Below, one piece after another: positions 38,754 to 46,502 of a stretch of 64,000 nt of DNA; position 1 is the stretch's first letter, and each line of letters begins with the position of its first letter. The notes below the pieces were generated by a model, which saw only the letters and a program-made list of their open reading frames with translations, was not told the origin of the DNA and did no database searches. The position numbers and the translations under genes are program-made. The DNA comes from Pseudomonas eucalypticola (GTDB lineage Bacteria; Pseudomonadota; Gammaproteobacteria; Pseudomonadales; Pseudomonadaceae), in the NCBI RefSeq assembly GCF_013374995.1, contig NZ_CP056030.1, forward strand, positions 2,450,501 through 2,514,500, in the 5' to 3' direction.

Positions 38754-40133
38754 TTACTTGACGCCCTGCATCCTCATCTGCAGGTAATCCTTCTTATCCA
38801 CTTCCTTGGCATCGCGCTTGCCCAGGTCGGCCATTGGAATACGGTAGGTTTCCTTGGCGGCGTAGGCGGCGAGGGCGGCGATCACGGTGATGCCGAACGC
38901 CAGCGCACCCACGGTCATCGGGATGTTGTCCGAGCCGGGCGGCGCCACGGCAGCGAACAGGGCTGGCAGCAATGCGGTGATCATGGTGCCCACGTTCTGC
39001 GAGATGGCCATGGCCGACACGCGGTAGCGGGTCTGGAACAGTTCCGGGTAGAAGCTGGGGAAAATCGCGTTGTAACCCTGGTAGATCACGCCCCACATCA
39101 GCAGCGACATGGCGAAGGCCAGCGGCACGCTGTGAATGCTGATGGCATACAGGTAACCGAACGCCAGCAGACCCGAGCCCAGGGCGCCACCGATGATCAT
39201 CGGCCGGCGGCCAACCTTGTCGGACCAGTTGCCCACGAAGGGAATCACCAGCACCGCGACGATGTTACCCACTACCGGGATCCACAGATACACGCTCTTG
39301 GAGAAGCCGATACCGTAGGCCGGTTGCACGGCGTAGGCCGCGCCGAAGATAGTGGCCACTACCGGGATCACGTTCATCAGGGCCATGCAGGTCACCAGGC
39401 ACATGTTGCGCCAGTTGTTCTGGAAGGCTTCGACGATGGGTGCCTTGGGCAGCTCGGTGCTGGCTTCTTCCTTCACGAAGGCCGGGGTTTCATGGACTTC
39501 TTTACGGATGATGTAACCGGCGATCAGCACGACGGCGCTGAGCAGGAACGGAATGCGCCAGCCCCAGGCGTTGAACGCGTCGTCGGGCATGAAGTAGGCC
39601 AGGGGCAAGAAGATCGCCGCGGCGAAGATCTGCCCGGCCTGAACGCCCTGCAGCGTGTAGCTGGCGTAGTAGCCCCTTCTGCCGAAGGGCGCGTGCTCCA
39701 TGATCATGGAACTGGCCCCGGAGATCTCCCCGGCCACTGCAAAGCCCTGGATCAGGCGCAGCACTACCAGCAGGGCCGGTGCCCACAGGCCTACCTGCGA
39801 ATAGGTCGGCAACAGGCCCACGGCCATGGTCGCGAAGCCCATCAGGAACATGCACAGCAGCAGCACGTTCTTGCGGCCGCGGGTATCACCCCAGTGGCCT
39901 AGGAACGCAGCGCCTATGGGGCGAGCAATGTAACCCACGCCATAGGTGGCCAACGAGGCGACAATGGCGATCTTCGGGTCGGTAGACGGGAAAAAGATCT
40001 GCGGGAAAATCAGCGCCGCGGCTTGGGCGTAGATGAAGAAGTCATAGTATTCGAGCGCCGAGCCAATCCAGCCGCTGGCGGTCGCTTTCTTGGTCTGTTT
40101 CGAGCCGTGGGACTCGGTGGATACTTGATCCAT
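38754..40133 (-). CDS. MHS-family MFS symporter (organic acid/osmolyte type)
   Basis: A 459-residue 12-TM transporter of the metabolite:H+ symporter family. The N-terminus SGWIGSALEYYDFFIYAQAAALIFPQIFF, the loop GHWGDTRGRKNVL and RLIQGFAVAGEISGASSMIMEHAP are diagnostic for the ShiA/ProP/KgtP group; the C-terminus is basic and cytosolic. Substrates in this group include shikimate, citrate, alpha-ketoglutarate and proline/betaine, and the sequence does not decide between them. GGAG lies 8 bases before the ATG. A small palindrome at 40209-40224 sits upstream. Confidence 0.85.
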   Translation of the reverse strand: MDQVSTESHGSKQTKKATASGWIGSALEYYDFFIYAQAAALIFPQIFFPSTDPKIAIVASLATYGVGYIARPIGAAFLGHWGDTRGRKNVLLLCMFLMGFATMAVGLLPTYSQVGLWAPALLVVLRLIQGFAVAGEISGASSMIMEHAPFGRRGYYASYTLQGVQAGQIFAAAIFLPLAYFMPDDAFNAWGWRIPFLLSAVVLIAGYIIRKEVHETPAFVKEEASTELPKAPIVEAFQNNWRNMCLVTCMALMNVIPVVATIFGAAYAVQPAYGIGFSKSVYLWIPVVGNIVAVLVIPFVGNWSDKVGRRPMIIGGALGSGLLAFGYLYAISIHSVPLAFAMSLLMWGVIYQGYNAIFPSFYPELFQTRYRVSAMAISQNVGTMITALLPALFAAVAPPGSDNIPMTVGALAFGITVIAALAAYAAKETYRIPMADLGKRDAKEVDKKDYLQMRMQGVK

Positions 40134-40208
40134 GGGTGTCTCCGTTGTTTTTATTATCGAGCAATATCGTTATGGGTAACACTAGCAGCTGGCTGGCCCT
40201 GAAGGCGA

Positions 40209-40224
40209 AACTAACTGGATAGTT
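40209..40224. promoter_or_regulatory. Candidate operator AACTA-N6-TAGTT
   Basis: An inverted repeat (AACTA, 6 bases, TAGTT) about 76 bases upstream of the MHS transporter start. The size and half-sites resemble TetR- or MarR-type operators. The rest of the 40134-40478 gap between the divergent transporter and GGDEF-EAL genes shows no gene and no clear promoter to me. Confidence 0.25.
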
Positions 40225-40478
40225 AACAGATATCAGTCGCCATGATCTGTGTCAATACAACGGCCTTCGGGCGGGTGCGAACCTGTGCGATTGCCGGTCA
40301 TTATTATGCCACCAGGGAAATATTTGTGCAGTAAAAAGCCGCGCCAGCGCGTCTAGAACCATCGTCGCAGGCCGCAAGGCAAAAAGTGCGGGGCTGCGAT
40401 GGTGGCCCGGGGCTATATCTTTGCCCGCGGCTGCCGATACAGTAGTCATGCGACCGTCCGTTTTGCTGGAGCGTCTCC

Positions 40479-43346
40479 TTGAATTCCCCTCTTTTGCCCG
40501 ATGAGTCGTGCCTGCTGCCAGGTGCCGACGCAGTAGCTTCGATCGATGAGGTGCTGGCTGCCGCTCGCGCCTGGCCGCACAGCGGTGCGTGGGTGTGGTA
40601 TCGCGATGGCGAACCGCTGCACCGGGCGGCGCAAGGTGGTGCTTTCTGCCAATGGCCGGCGAGCCTGGCGCGGCGTGACCTGATGGGATTCTGCCGCGCC
40701 GAAGGCTTGCACTGCTGGCCAACGGGGGAGGGCGAGCAGGCGCTGGGCTGGTTGCTGGCGGCGCGCAACGACGCTCACCCACCACGGTTGCGCCAGTTGG
40801 CCCGGGAATTGGGCATCCGCGTGCAGCGCGAGGCGCTGGCGCGCGCGCAGATGACCCAGCGGGTGCTGTATGAAATCACCTACCTGGCCAGTTCTACCCA
40901 TGACCGCGGCGTCTTCCTGCAAGGGGTGCATCAGCAGTTGGGCACGCTCATCGATGCGGAAAACTTCTACCTGGCCCTTTATGACGCCCAGGCCCACAAG
41001 GTGTCTTACCCCTACTACGTCGACATCATCGACAACGACGCCATGGAAGCGCAAAGCCACGAATACCTGGACCCCAAGTGCCTGTCGCTGACCGGGTATG
41101 TGCTTACCACTGGCCAGCCGCTGATGGTTGACGCCAGCGCCATGCGCCGGGCCGAGCAGGAGGGCCGGTTCGCGCCAGTGGGCCACCGCCCCGAGTTCTG
41201 GATGGGCGCGCCGCTGAAGAATGCGTCGGACGAAGTGTTCGGCATGCTTGCCATGCAGGTCTACGAAGTGTCGCGCATCTACAGTGCCGAGGACCGCGAG
41301 CTGTTCCTGGTGGTGGCGCGCCATGTGGCGATGGCGCTGGACCGGATTCTGCACCGCATGGACCTGGAGGAAACCGTATCGCGACGCACCCAGGAACTCT
41401 CCGAACTCAACGACGCGCTGCGCCTGGAGGTCATCGAGCGCGAACGCGCCGAACACCTGCACAGCGCGCTGTTCCAGATCGCCGAACTGTCCAGCCAGCA
41501 GGGCGACATGGCCGAATTGTTCCAGAGCCTGCACATGATCGTCGGCGACCTGTTGTTCGCCCGCAACTTCTACATTGCGCTGTTCGAAGTGGTCACCGGC
41601 GAGGTGACCTTTCCATACTACATCGATGAACAGAGCGCCGCGGCACCCGCACCGCGACGTGGCCAGCGCGGGCTCACCGAGTACGTGATCCGCCAGCGTC
41701 GGCCGTGCCTGATCGACTATGACGATGCCAGCGCCCTGATGGCCGCCGGTGAGATCGCCAACAACCCCGGGCCGGTGCGTTCACAGTCCTGGTTGGGCAT
41801 CCCCCTGTTCGAAGGCACCCAGGTGCGTGGGGTGCTGGTGGTGCAAAGCTATTCACCGGTGATCCGCTACAGCCAGCGCGACCAGGAATTGCTGACTTTC
41901 GTGTCGAGGCACATCGACACCGCGTTGTCGCGACGCAGTGCCGCCGAGGCGGTGCAGGCGGCTAACCTGATGCTCGAGGCACGCGTGCAGAGCCGCACCC
42001 GCGAGCTGGACCACGCCAATGCCAAATTGCAGCATGAAAACGCCCATGATGCGCTGACCGGGCTGCCCAACCGCAGCCAGTTGCAACAACGCCTGCAACA
42101 GGCCTGGGCGGCGTTCCGTGCTGAACAGCGCCCGCTGGTCGTGATGTTCATCGACCTGGACCGCTTCAAGATGGTCAACGACAGCCTCGGCCACCACTTT
42201 GGGGACCTGCTGCTGACCCAGGCCGCCACCCGGCTGCGCAACTGCCTGCGCGCAGATGATGTGCTGGCCCGGCTGGGCGGCGACGAGTTCGCGGTGCTGG
42301 CGCCCGAGGCCGATCTGGACGTCGCGGTCGACATGGCTGAACGCATCCTGCTGGCCTTCGACCTGCCGTTCAACATTGACGGCCATGGGGTGTTTTCGTC
42401 CTGCAGCATCGGTATTGTCAGTGCCGACGCCCAGTTCCACCACGAGCCCGCGGACCTGCTGCGCGATGCCGACACCGCCATGTACAGGGTCAAGAACGCT
42501 GGCCGCGACAGCTTTGCGGTGTTCAACCAGCAGGTGCGCCGTGAAGTCAGCGACCAGATGGAGCGTGAAGGGGCGTTGCGCAATGCGCTCAAGCGCGACG
42601 ATGAATTGCTGGCCTATTTCCAGCCCATCGTCAGCGTCGAGACCGGCGCAGTGGTAGCGCTCGAAGCCTTGATCCGCTGGCGCCAGGCCGACGGGCGTAT
42701 CACCGCGCCCGGTGAGTTTCTGCCTGCGCTGGAAGGTCTTCGCCTGATCGGCCGCCTGGACCTGTACATGCTCAACCGTATCGCTGAAACCCTGGCCATG
42801 CCCGAGCACGCCCACTGGCCGCCCGTCCACGTCAACTGTTCCAGCTACAGCATCACGCGCCCGGAGTTTGCCGGCGAGGTGCTGGCCCTGCTGCAGCGCC
42901 ATGGCATCGAGGCCCACCGCGTGTGCCTGGAGTTGACGGAAGGCGGCCTGGTAGCCGAGCCCGCACGAGCCCGACAGACCATGCAGCAACTGGCCGAGCA
43001 TGGCTTGAGCGTGATGCTGGACGATTTCGGTGCGGGTTTCTCGTCGCTCAGCTATGTGCACCAATACACCTTCAGCGGGTTGAAGATCGACAAATCCTTC
43101 ATCCTCGAACTGACCGCCAGCGAGCGCAGCCGCGCCATCGTCCGCGCCATCGTGCGCATGGCCGACTCCCTGGGCCTGCCGGTGGTAGCCGAGGGCGTCG
43201 AGGACGAAGCCACCTTGCGCCTACTGCGTGAAATGGGCGCGGCCCAGGCCCAGGGCTACCACTTCGCGCGGCCCATGGCCATGGAACAACTGAACCTGCC
43301 GGCGACCCTGGCGCCTGCCGTCGCAGACGCACCCAAAGCCCCGTAG
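40479..43346 (+). CDS. Dual-GAF GGDEF-EAL cyclic-di-GMP signalling protein
   Basis: A 955-residue soluble protein. Order: an unassigned N-terminal region (~1-120), GAF-like domain 1 (~135-295), a coiled coil, GAF-like domain 2 (~335-485), a second coiled coil (~490-525), GGDEF (~530-690) and EAL (~705-945). The cyclase motif RLGGDEF is intact and an I-site RADD lies exactly five residues before GGDEF. The EAL domain keeps LEALIRW, ELTEGG, DDFGAGFSS, KIDKSF and EGVED, so it could synthesise and degrade c-di-GMP. The start is a TTG with GGAG at 40468-40471, 7 bases upstream; no in-frame ATG fits. It is divergent from the MHS transporter. Confidence 0.88.
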   Translation: MNSPLLPDESCLLPGADAVASIDEVLAAARAWPHSGAWVWYRDGEPLHRAAQGGAFCQWPASLARRDLMGFCRAEGLHCWPTGEGEQALGWLLAARNDAHPPRLRQLARELGIRVQREALARAQMTQRVLYEITYLASSTHDRGVFLQGVHQQLGTLIDAENFYLALYDAQAHKVSYPYYVDIIDNDAMEAQSHEYLDPKCLSLTGYVLTTGQPLMVDASAMRRAEQEGRFAPVGHRPEFWMGAPLKNASDEVFGMLAMQVYEVSRIYSAEDRELFLVVARHVAMALDRILHRMDLEETVSRRTQELSELNDALRLEVIERERAEHLHSALFQIAELSSQQGDMAELFQSLHMIVGDLLFARNFYIALFEVVTGEVTFPYYIDEQSAAAPAPRRGQRGLTEYVIRQRRPCLIDYDDASALMAAGEIANNPGPVRSQSWLGIPLFEGTQVRGVLVVQSYSPVIRYSQRDQELLTFVSRHIDTALSRRSAAEAVQAANLMLEARVQSRTRELDHANAKLQHENAHDALTGLPNRSQLQQRLQQAWAAFRAEQRPLVVMFIDLDRFKMVNDSLGHHFGDLLLTQAATRLRNCLRADDVLARLGGDEFAVLAPEADLDVAVDMAERILLAFDLPFNIDGHGVFSSCSIGIVSADAQFHHEPADLLRDADTAMYRVKNAGRDSFAVFNQQVRREVSDQMEREGALRNALKRDDELLAYFQPIVSVETGAVVALEALIRWRQADGRITAPGEFLPALEGLRLIGRLDLYMLNRIAETLAMPEHAHWPPVHVNCSSYSITRPEFAGEVLALLQRHGIEAHRVCLELTEGGLVAEPARARQTMQQLAEHGLSVMLDDFGAGFSSLSYVHQYTFSGLKIDKSFILELTASERSRAIVRAIVRMADSLGLPVVAEGVEDEATLRLLREMGAAQAQGYHFARPMAMEQLNLPATLAPAVADAPKAP

Positions 43347-43349
43347 CCG

Positions 43350-43420
43350 CGGACCCGGCCGCGTCACTGACGCCGCGCACCATCAGGCCCACCGCAGGTA
43401 CCGCAACGCGGCCAGGTCCG
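43350..43420. repeat. REPIN-like inverted repeat pair
   Basis: CGGACCCGGCCGCG (43350-43363) and CGCGGCCAGGTCCG (43407-43420) pair over 14 bases with one mismatch across a 43-base loop. The same GACGCGGCC(G/A)GGTCCG core occurs as an inverted pair at 51646-51700, with additional similarity outside the core (GTGACGCGG). This is the form of REP doublets (REPINs) in Pseudomonas. It lies between convergent genes. Confidence 0.6.
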
Positions 43421-43434
43421 ATGCTACCGGGTCG

Positions 43435-43902
43435 TCAGCCCTGATACACCTTGCGCAGCAGCGCGCGCAGTTGCTCACGCTCTTCCGTGCTCAGGTTCGC
43501 CGTGGCCTCCTGGTCGCTGCGTGCCGCCACTTCCTTCAATTCCTTGAGCAGCGCTTCGCCCGCCTTGCTCAGGAACAACCCGTAGGAACGTTTATCCGGC
43601 TTGCAACGCACGCGCAGGGCCAAGCCGCGCTCTTCCAGCTTGTTCACCATCGGCACCACCTGGGGGGGCTCGATGGCCAGGCTCTTGGCCAGTTCTGCCT
43701 GGGTGGGGCCGGGGTTCTGGGCGATGATCGCCAGGGCGGAAAACTGCGCAGGGCGCAGGTCGTAAGCGTTCAACCGCTCGACCAGGTGCTGGAATACCTG
43801 AATTTGCGCGCGCCGCAGCGCGTAACCAATGAGATCGTCTAGCACGCCGGTATCCAGCGGGTCAGAAGCAGGGGCGGGGGTGCTGGGCATGGCCATGGGC
43901 AT
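43435..43902 (-). CDS. MarR-family transcriptional regulator
   Basis: A 155-residue winged-helix repressor-type protein. LRPAQFSALAIIAQNPGPTQAELAKSLAIEPPQVVPMVNKLEERGL is the wHTH with the recognition helix, and the wing is in RVRCKPDKRSYGLFLSKAG. The N-terminus has three closely spaced in-frame ATGs (43902, 43896, 43890), so the exact start is uncertain. No divergent partner is adjacent; the next leftward gene is convergent. The ligand and target are unknown. Confidence 0.85.
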   Translation of the reverse strand: MPMAMPSTPAPASDPLDTGVLDDLIGYALRRAQIQVFQHLVERLNAYDLRPAQFSALAIIAQNPGPTQAELAKSLAIEPPQVVPMVNKLEERGLALRVRCKPDKRSYGLFLSKAGEALLKELKEVAARSDQEATANLSTEEREQLRALLRKVYQG

Positions 43903-44006
43903 CGGGCTTTTTGTTGGAATAATCGTTAACCAGTATAACGGTTTTCCCGGCCATGAATACCCGCTTGCACAACGCGCAATGCCACGCCACTGCCACCCTC
44001 CTTATC

Positions 44007-44255
44007 TCAGAACAATGCCTGCTGATGGTCGAGGTGCTGGTCCACCAACCACCTGCCATGGGCCAGTGACGCTCGCTGAGCATTCTCCAGTTCCGACAGG
44101 AATGCCGCGTTTACCGGTAACGCCAGCCGCCGGCTTTGTTTTCCGTCCGGCGTGGTAATGCGGCAACCGCCCGCCCACGGCGTCGGAATGCCTGGATGCT
44201 CTTCCACTTGCGCCGTGATGGTGTGATCGCGATGGGTGCATTGCAGCGTGCTCAT
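44007..44255 (-). CDS. Small hypothetical protein
   Basis: An 82-residue cytosolic protein, not assigned to a family. It has a beta-rich N-terminus with Cys/His residues (STLQCTHRDHTITAQVEEHPG), a GGCRITTPDGK turn and an amphipathic C-terminal helix (LSELENAQRASLAHGRWLVDQHL). The start at 44255 is well supported by GAGGTG 6-7 bases upstream; the longer frame to 44396 is not needed. It is the leftmost of five small genes on this strand. Confidence 0.65.
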   Translation of the reverse strand: MSTLQCTHRDHTITAQVEEHPGIPTPWAGGCRITTPDGKQSRRLALPVNAAFLSELENAQRASLAHGRWLVDQHLDHQQALF

Positions 44256-44445
44256 GGTGTTCACCTCACTGAAAACATGACCCTTTCGGTATATCACAGC
44301 CGTCCCGAGGGAATAGGCGGGGGCGACGAAGGGTGGACACTGGATCCAGCCGTGAACGGGGAAGATGGAGGCTAGGGCGCGCTTGCAGCGCGACAAACAC
44401 GAACGGCTGCCGTACGCGAAGCCGAACGTGTTTTTGCAAATGGGC

Positions 44446-44715
44446 TCAGTAGCGCGTGATCCAGCGCTTGAGCCGCGTCAGGCCGCCGCTTCTAGCAAGG
44501 GCAGGGCGCTCTTTTAGGGCATCCAGTGTGCTGGCGGCCATGAGGGTGTGTTCGCGCAGGGCGCTGAGGCGGGCATGCAATTGTTGCTTCAACGGGTCAC
44601 GTTCGTGGGCAGGCGACAGCTGAATGAGTTGGTTGGCGAGGAAGAAATTGAGCTCCATCTGCTGGTCGAGGGCATCGTTGACTTGCTTGATTGCCTTGAT
44701 CATATGCGGGTCCAT
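44446..44715 (-). CDS. Small hypothetical helical protein
   Basis: An 89-residue protein, probably all helical (IKAIKQVNDALDQQMELNFFLANQLIQL, then LKQQLHARLSALREHTLMAASTLDALK) with a basic end (TRLKRWITRY). No signal is visible. Starts at 44715 or 44703 are both possible. I do not recognise the family; the composition would suit a small regulatory or DNA-associated protein, but this is only a description. Confidence 0.5.
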   Translation of the reverse strand: MDPHMIKAIKQVNDALDQQMELNFFLANQLIQLSPAHERDPLKQQLHARLSALREHTLMAASTLDALKERPALARSGGLTRLKRWITRY

Positions 44716-44738
44716 GAGGGAAGTACGAGACGGTCTGC

Positions 44739-44903
44739 TCAGTCACGAGCTTCGGGTACCAATACGGGGGCCGCTTCCAGCCGTGCCTTGAGTTGCTCGA
44801 CATAGGCGTGAGCTTCTTCCTCGTTGCGGAAGGTGACCGGGGCATCGTTCAGCCAGACCAGGCAGGTGCTGTCATTGTTGTTTTTTTCGATCTTGATCTT
44901 CAT
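44739..44903 (-). CDS. Small hypothetical protein (54 aa)
   Basis: A short protein with an N-terminal beta-hairpin (MKIKIEKNNNDSTCLVWLND) and an acidic helix (RNEEEAHAYVEQLKARLE). The layout resembles small Pseudomonas proteins of unknown role. The start at 44903 is chosen because MKIKIE begins the fold; 44915 and 44966 are longer options. It lies 23 bases before the 89-residue gene on the same strand. Confidence 0.5.
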   Translation of the reverse strand: MKIKIEKNNNDSTCLVWLNDAPVTFRNEEEAHAYVEQLKARLEAAPVLVPEARD

Positions 44904-44962
44904 CCGTAAAGCCATCTCAAATAATTGTGAGGCGATGATATCGCATTCGGTCGCCGTGCCCA

Positions 44963-45136
44963 TCACCCCTGCACGCCGTCAGACTCGGCAACGGGATCAT
45001 GCGCCTGCTCCTCGGCGGCCAGCCTGGCACGGTCTGCCTTACTGATGTACTGAGGCTTGCTTTTGGGGGCCAGTTTGGCGCTGGCTTTCTTGGCGTGGGC
45101 TTTCAACAGCTGACTGATTTTCTTGCGACGGTTCAT
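44963..45136 (-). CDS. DUF2986 family protein
   Basis: A 57-residue highly basic protein: MNRRKKISQLLKAHAKKASA followed by KLAPKSKPQYISKADRARL and an acidic tail. This matches the DUF2986 family seen throughout Pseudomonas. Its function is unknown; the Lys/Arg content suggests nucleic-acid contact. GAG lies ~9 bases before the ATG. Confidence 0.75.
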   Translation of the reverse strand: MNRRKKISQLLKAHAKKASAKLAPKSKPQYISKADRARLAAEEQAHDPVAESDGVQG

Positions 45137-45160
45137 GGTGTTTCGCTCAATGGAGTAAGG

Positions 45161-45412
45161 CTACTTGCACTGTTCCAGCACGACTTTGCAGGTACGCGGC
45201 GTGCCCCCCGAGCGCTCGGCGTAGAGCGCGCAGTTGTGCAGCGACTTCTTGCGTGCCGCGCCAGGGTTCGCGCCCCAGGCCAGGCTACCTTCGCCGCGGC
45301 TCGGCAGGGCCTTGGCGTAGCACCGGGAGGCGGCCGACTGGCTGGAACAGCCAGCCACCAGCACCAGCGCCAGGGCAAGCGCGACCCCGCGGGTGAGTGG
45401 GCGAAGTGTCAT
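45161..45412 (-). CDS. Small putative lipoprotein
   Basis: An 83-residue protein with a basic N-region, a hydrophobic core (GVALALALVLVAG) and a lipobox ending at the Cys of LVAGCSS, so it is likely lipidated. The mature part is short and contains four more Cys (RCYAKAL, HNCALYAE, TCKVVLEQC), which may form disulfides in the periplasm. I recognise no family. The start at 45412 gives a proper signal peptide; the open frame upstream does not. Confidence 0.65.
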   Translation of the reverse strand: MTLRPLTRGVALALALVLVAGCSSQSAASRCYAKALPSRGEGSLAWGANPGAARKKSLHNCALYAERSGGTPRTCKVVLEQCK

Positions 45413-45606
45413 TGCAATTCCCCTGTCGCGAGCGACGGCCGGCTCTGGCGAACAGCCAAAGGTGTGCCGCCCATTATGCACCAACCCGAGGGTCAGGGGG
45501 GACGGTCGCAGGCCGGCGTCGCCCCCGGCGGCTGGTTGCCTGCAACCAACTTCACGGTCCTGCGGTCAACACTCCTATCCGCTCGCTGGCGTTGCAGGTG
45601 CACACC

Positions 45607-45756
45607 GTGAATGACCCTACCACCGCCGCTGACCTGGACATCCACCTGGCCAGCGGCGACTGTCCAGCGTTCGAGGCGCGGCTGCGGGCGCTCGAGGGCA
45701 TAGGGCCCAAGACCGTCGAGATCCTCCTGCGTGATGCCCGGGCCGTGCTGTTTTGA
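45607..45756 (+). CDS. Helix-hairpin-helix mini-ORF coupled to DUF72
   Basis: A 49-residue GTG-start ORF containing a clear helix-hairpin-helix motif (RLRALEGIGPKTVEILLRDA), a DNA-binding element found in DNA glycosylases and endonuclease III. Its TGA (45754-45756) overlaps the TTG start of the DUF72 gene. It is too short to be an enzyme and may be a small DNA-binding protein, the remnant of a larger gene, or a non-coding open frame. No strong ribosome site is visible. Confidence 0.4.
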   Translation: MNDPTTAADLDIHLASGDCPAFEARLRALEGIGPKTVEILLRDARAVLF

Positions 45757-46502
45757 ACGGCCGGCGCCTTTACCTGGGGTGCGCAGGTTGGACACTGGGC
45801 CGCGAATACTGGCCCGAGTTCGCCAGCGTTGGCAGCCACTTGCAGCGTTATGCCGGGCGGCTCAATGCGGTGGAGATCAACAGTGCGTTCTACCGTCCCC
45901 ATCGCCCCGCCACTTATGCCCGCTGGGCGGCGAGCGTGGGGCAGGGGTTTCGCTTTGCCGTGAAGGTGCCCAAGGCCATCACTCACGAGCAACGCTTGCA
46001 GGGCAGTTCAGCCCTGCTGGAAGCCTTTCTTTCCCAGTGCTCGGCCCTTGGAGAGCGGCTGGGCTGCCTGTTGGTGCAACTGCCCCCTTCACTGGCGTTC
46101 GATCCTGGCGCGGCGCAGGCGTTTTTCCGCACGCTCAGGGCCCAGTACTCCGGCGACGTCGTCCTCGAGCCGCGCCATGAGTCGTGGGCCGAGGCCGGTG
46201 ACTTGTTGGTCAGCTACCGCATCGCCCAGGCGGTGGTCGACCCTTCGCGCTTGAGCACCGACACCCGGCCAGGCGGTTGGCAGGGCGTCCGGTACTGGCG
46301 CTTGCATGGGACGCCGCGCCTGTACTACAGCGCGTACGAAGACAACTGGCTCGAACACCTGGCGCAGCAGATCGAAGCATCGCTGGCCGATGGCGTGCCC
46401 ACATGGTGCATTTTCGACAACACCGCGCGCGGTGCGGCCGTGGGGAATGCATTGTTCATGGGGCGGTTGCTGGAACTTGCCGGCAGCCCTGCTACCCCGT
46501 AG
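45753..46502 (+). CDS. DUF72 (YecE-like) family protein
   Basis: A 249-residue TIM-barrel-like protein of the DUF72 family: LYLGCAGWTLGREYWP at the start, NAVEINSAFYRPHRPATYARW, RFAVKVPKAITHEQRL, LLVQLPPSLAFDP and YWRLHGTPRLYYSAYEDNWLE follow in the family order. The function of the family is not established. The start appears to be TTG at 45753, since the upstream frame closes at 45732-45734 and the conserved fold begins at residue 6. Its 3' end overlaps the convergent DHA2 exporter by 11 bases. Confidence 0.8.
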   Translation: MNGRRLYLGCAGWTLGREYWPEFASVGSHLQRYAGRLNAVEINSAFYRPHRPATYARWAASVGQGFRFAVKVPKAITHEQRLQGSSALLEAFLSQCSALGERLGCLLVQLPPSLAFDPGAAQAFFRTLRAQYSGDVVLEPRHESWAEAGDLLVSYRIAQAVVDPSRLSTDTRPGGWQGVRYWRLHGTPRLYYSAYEDNWLEHLAQQIEASLADGVPTWCIFDNTARGAAVGNALFMGRLLELAGSPATP

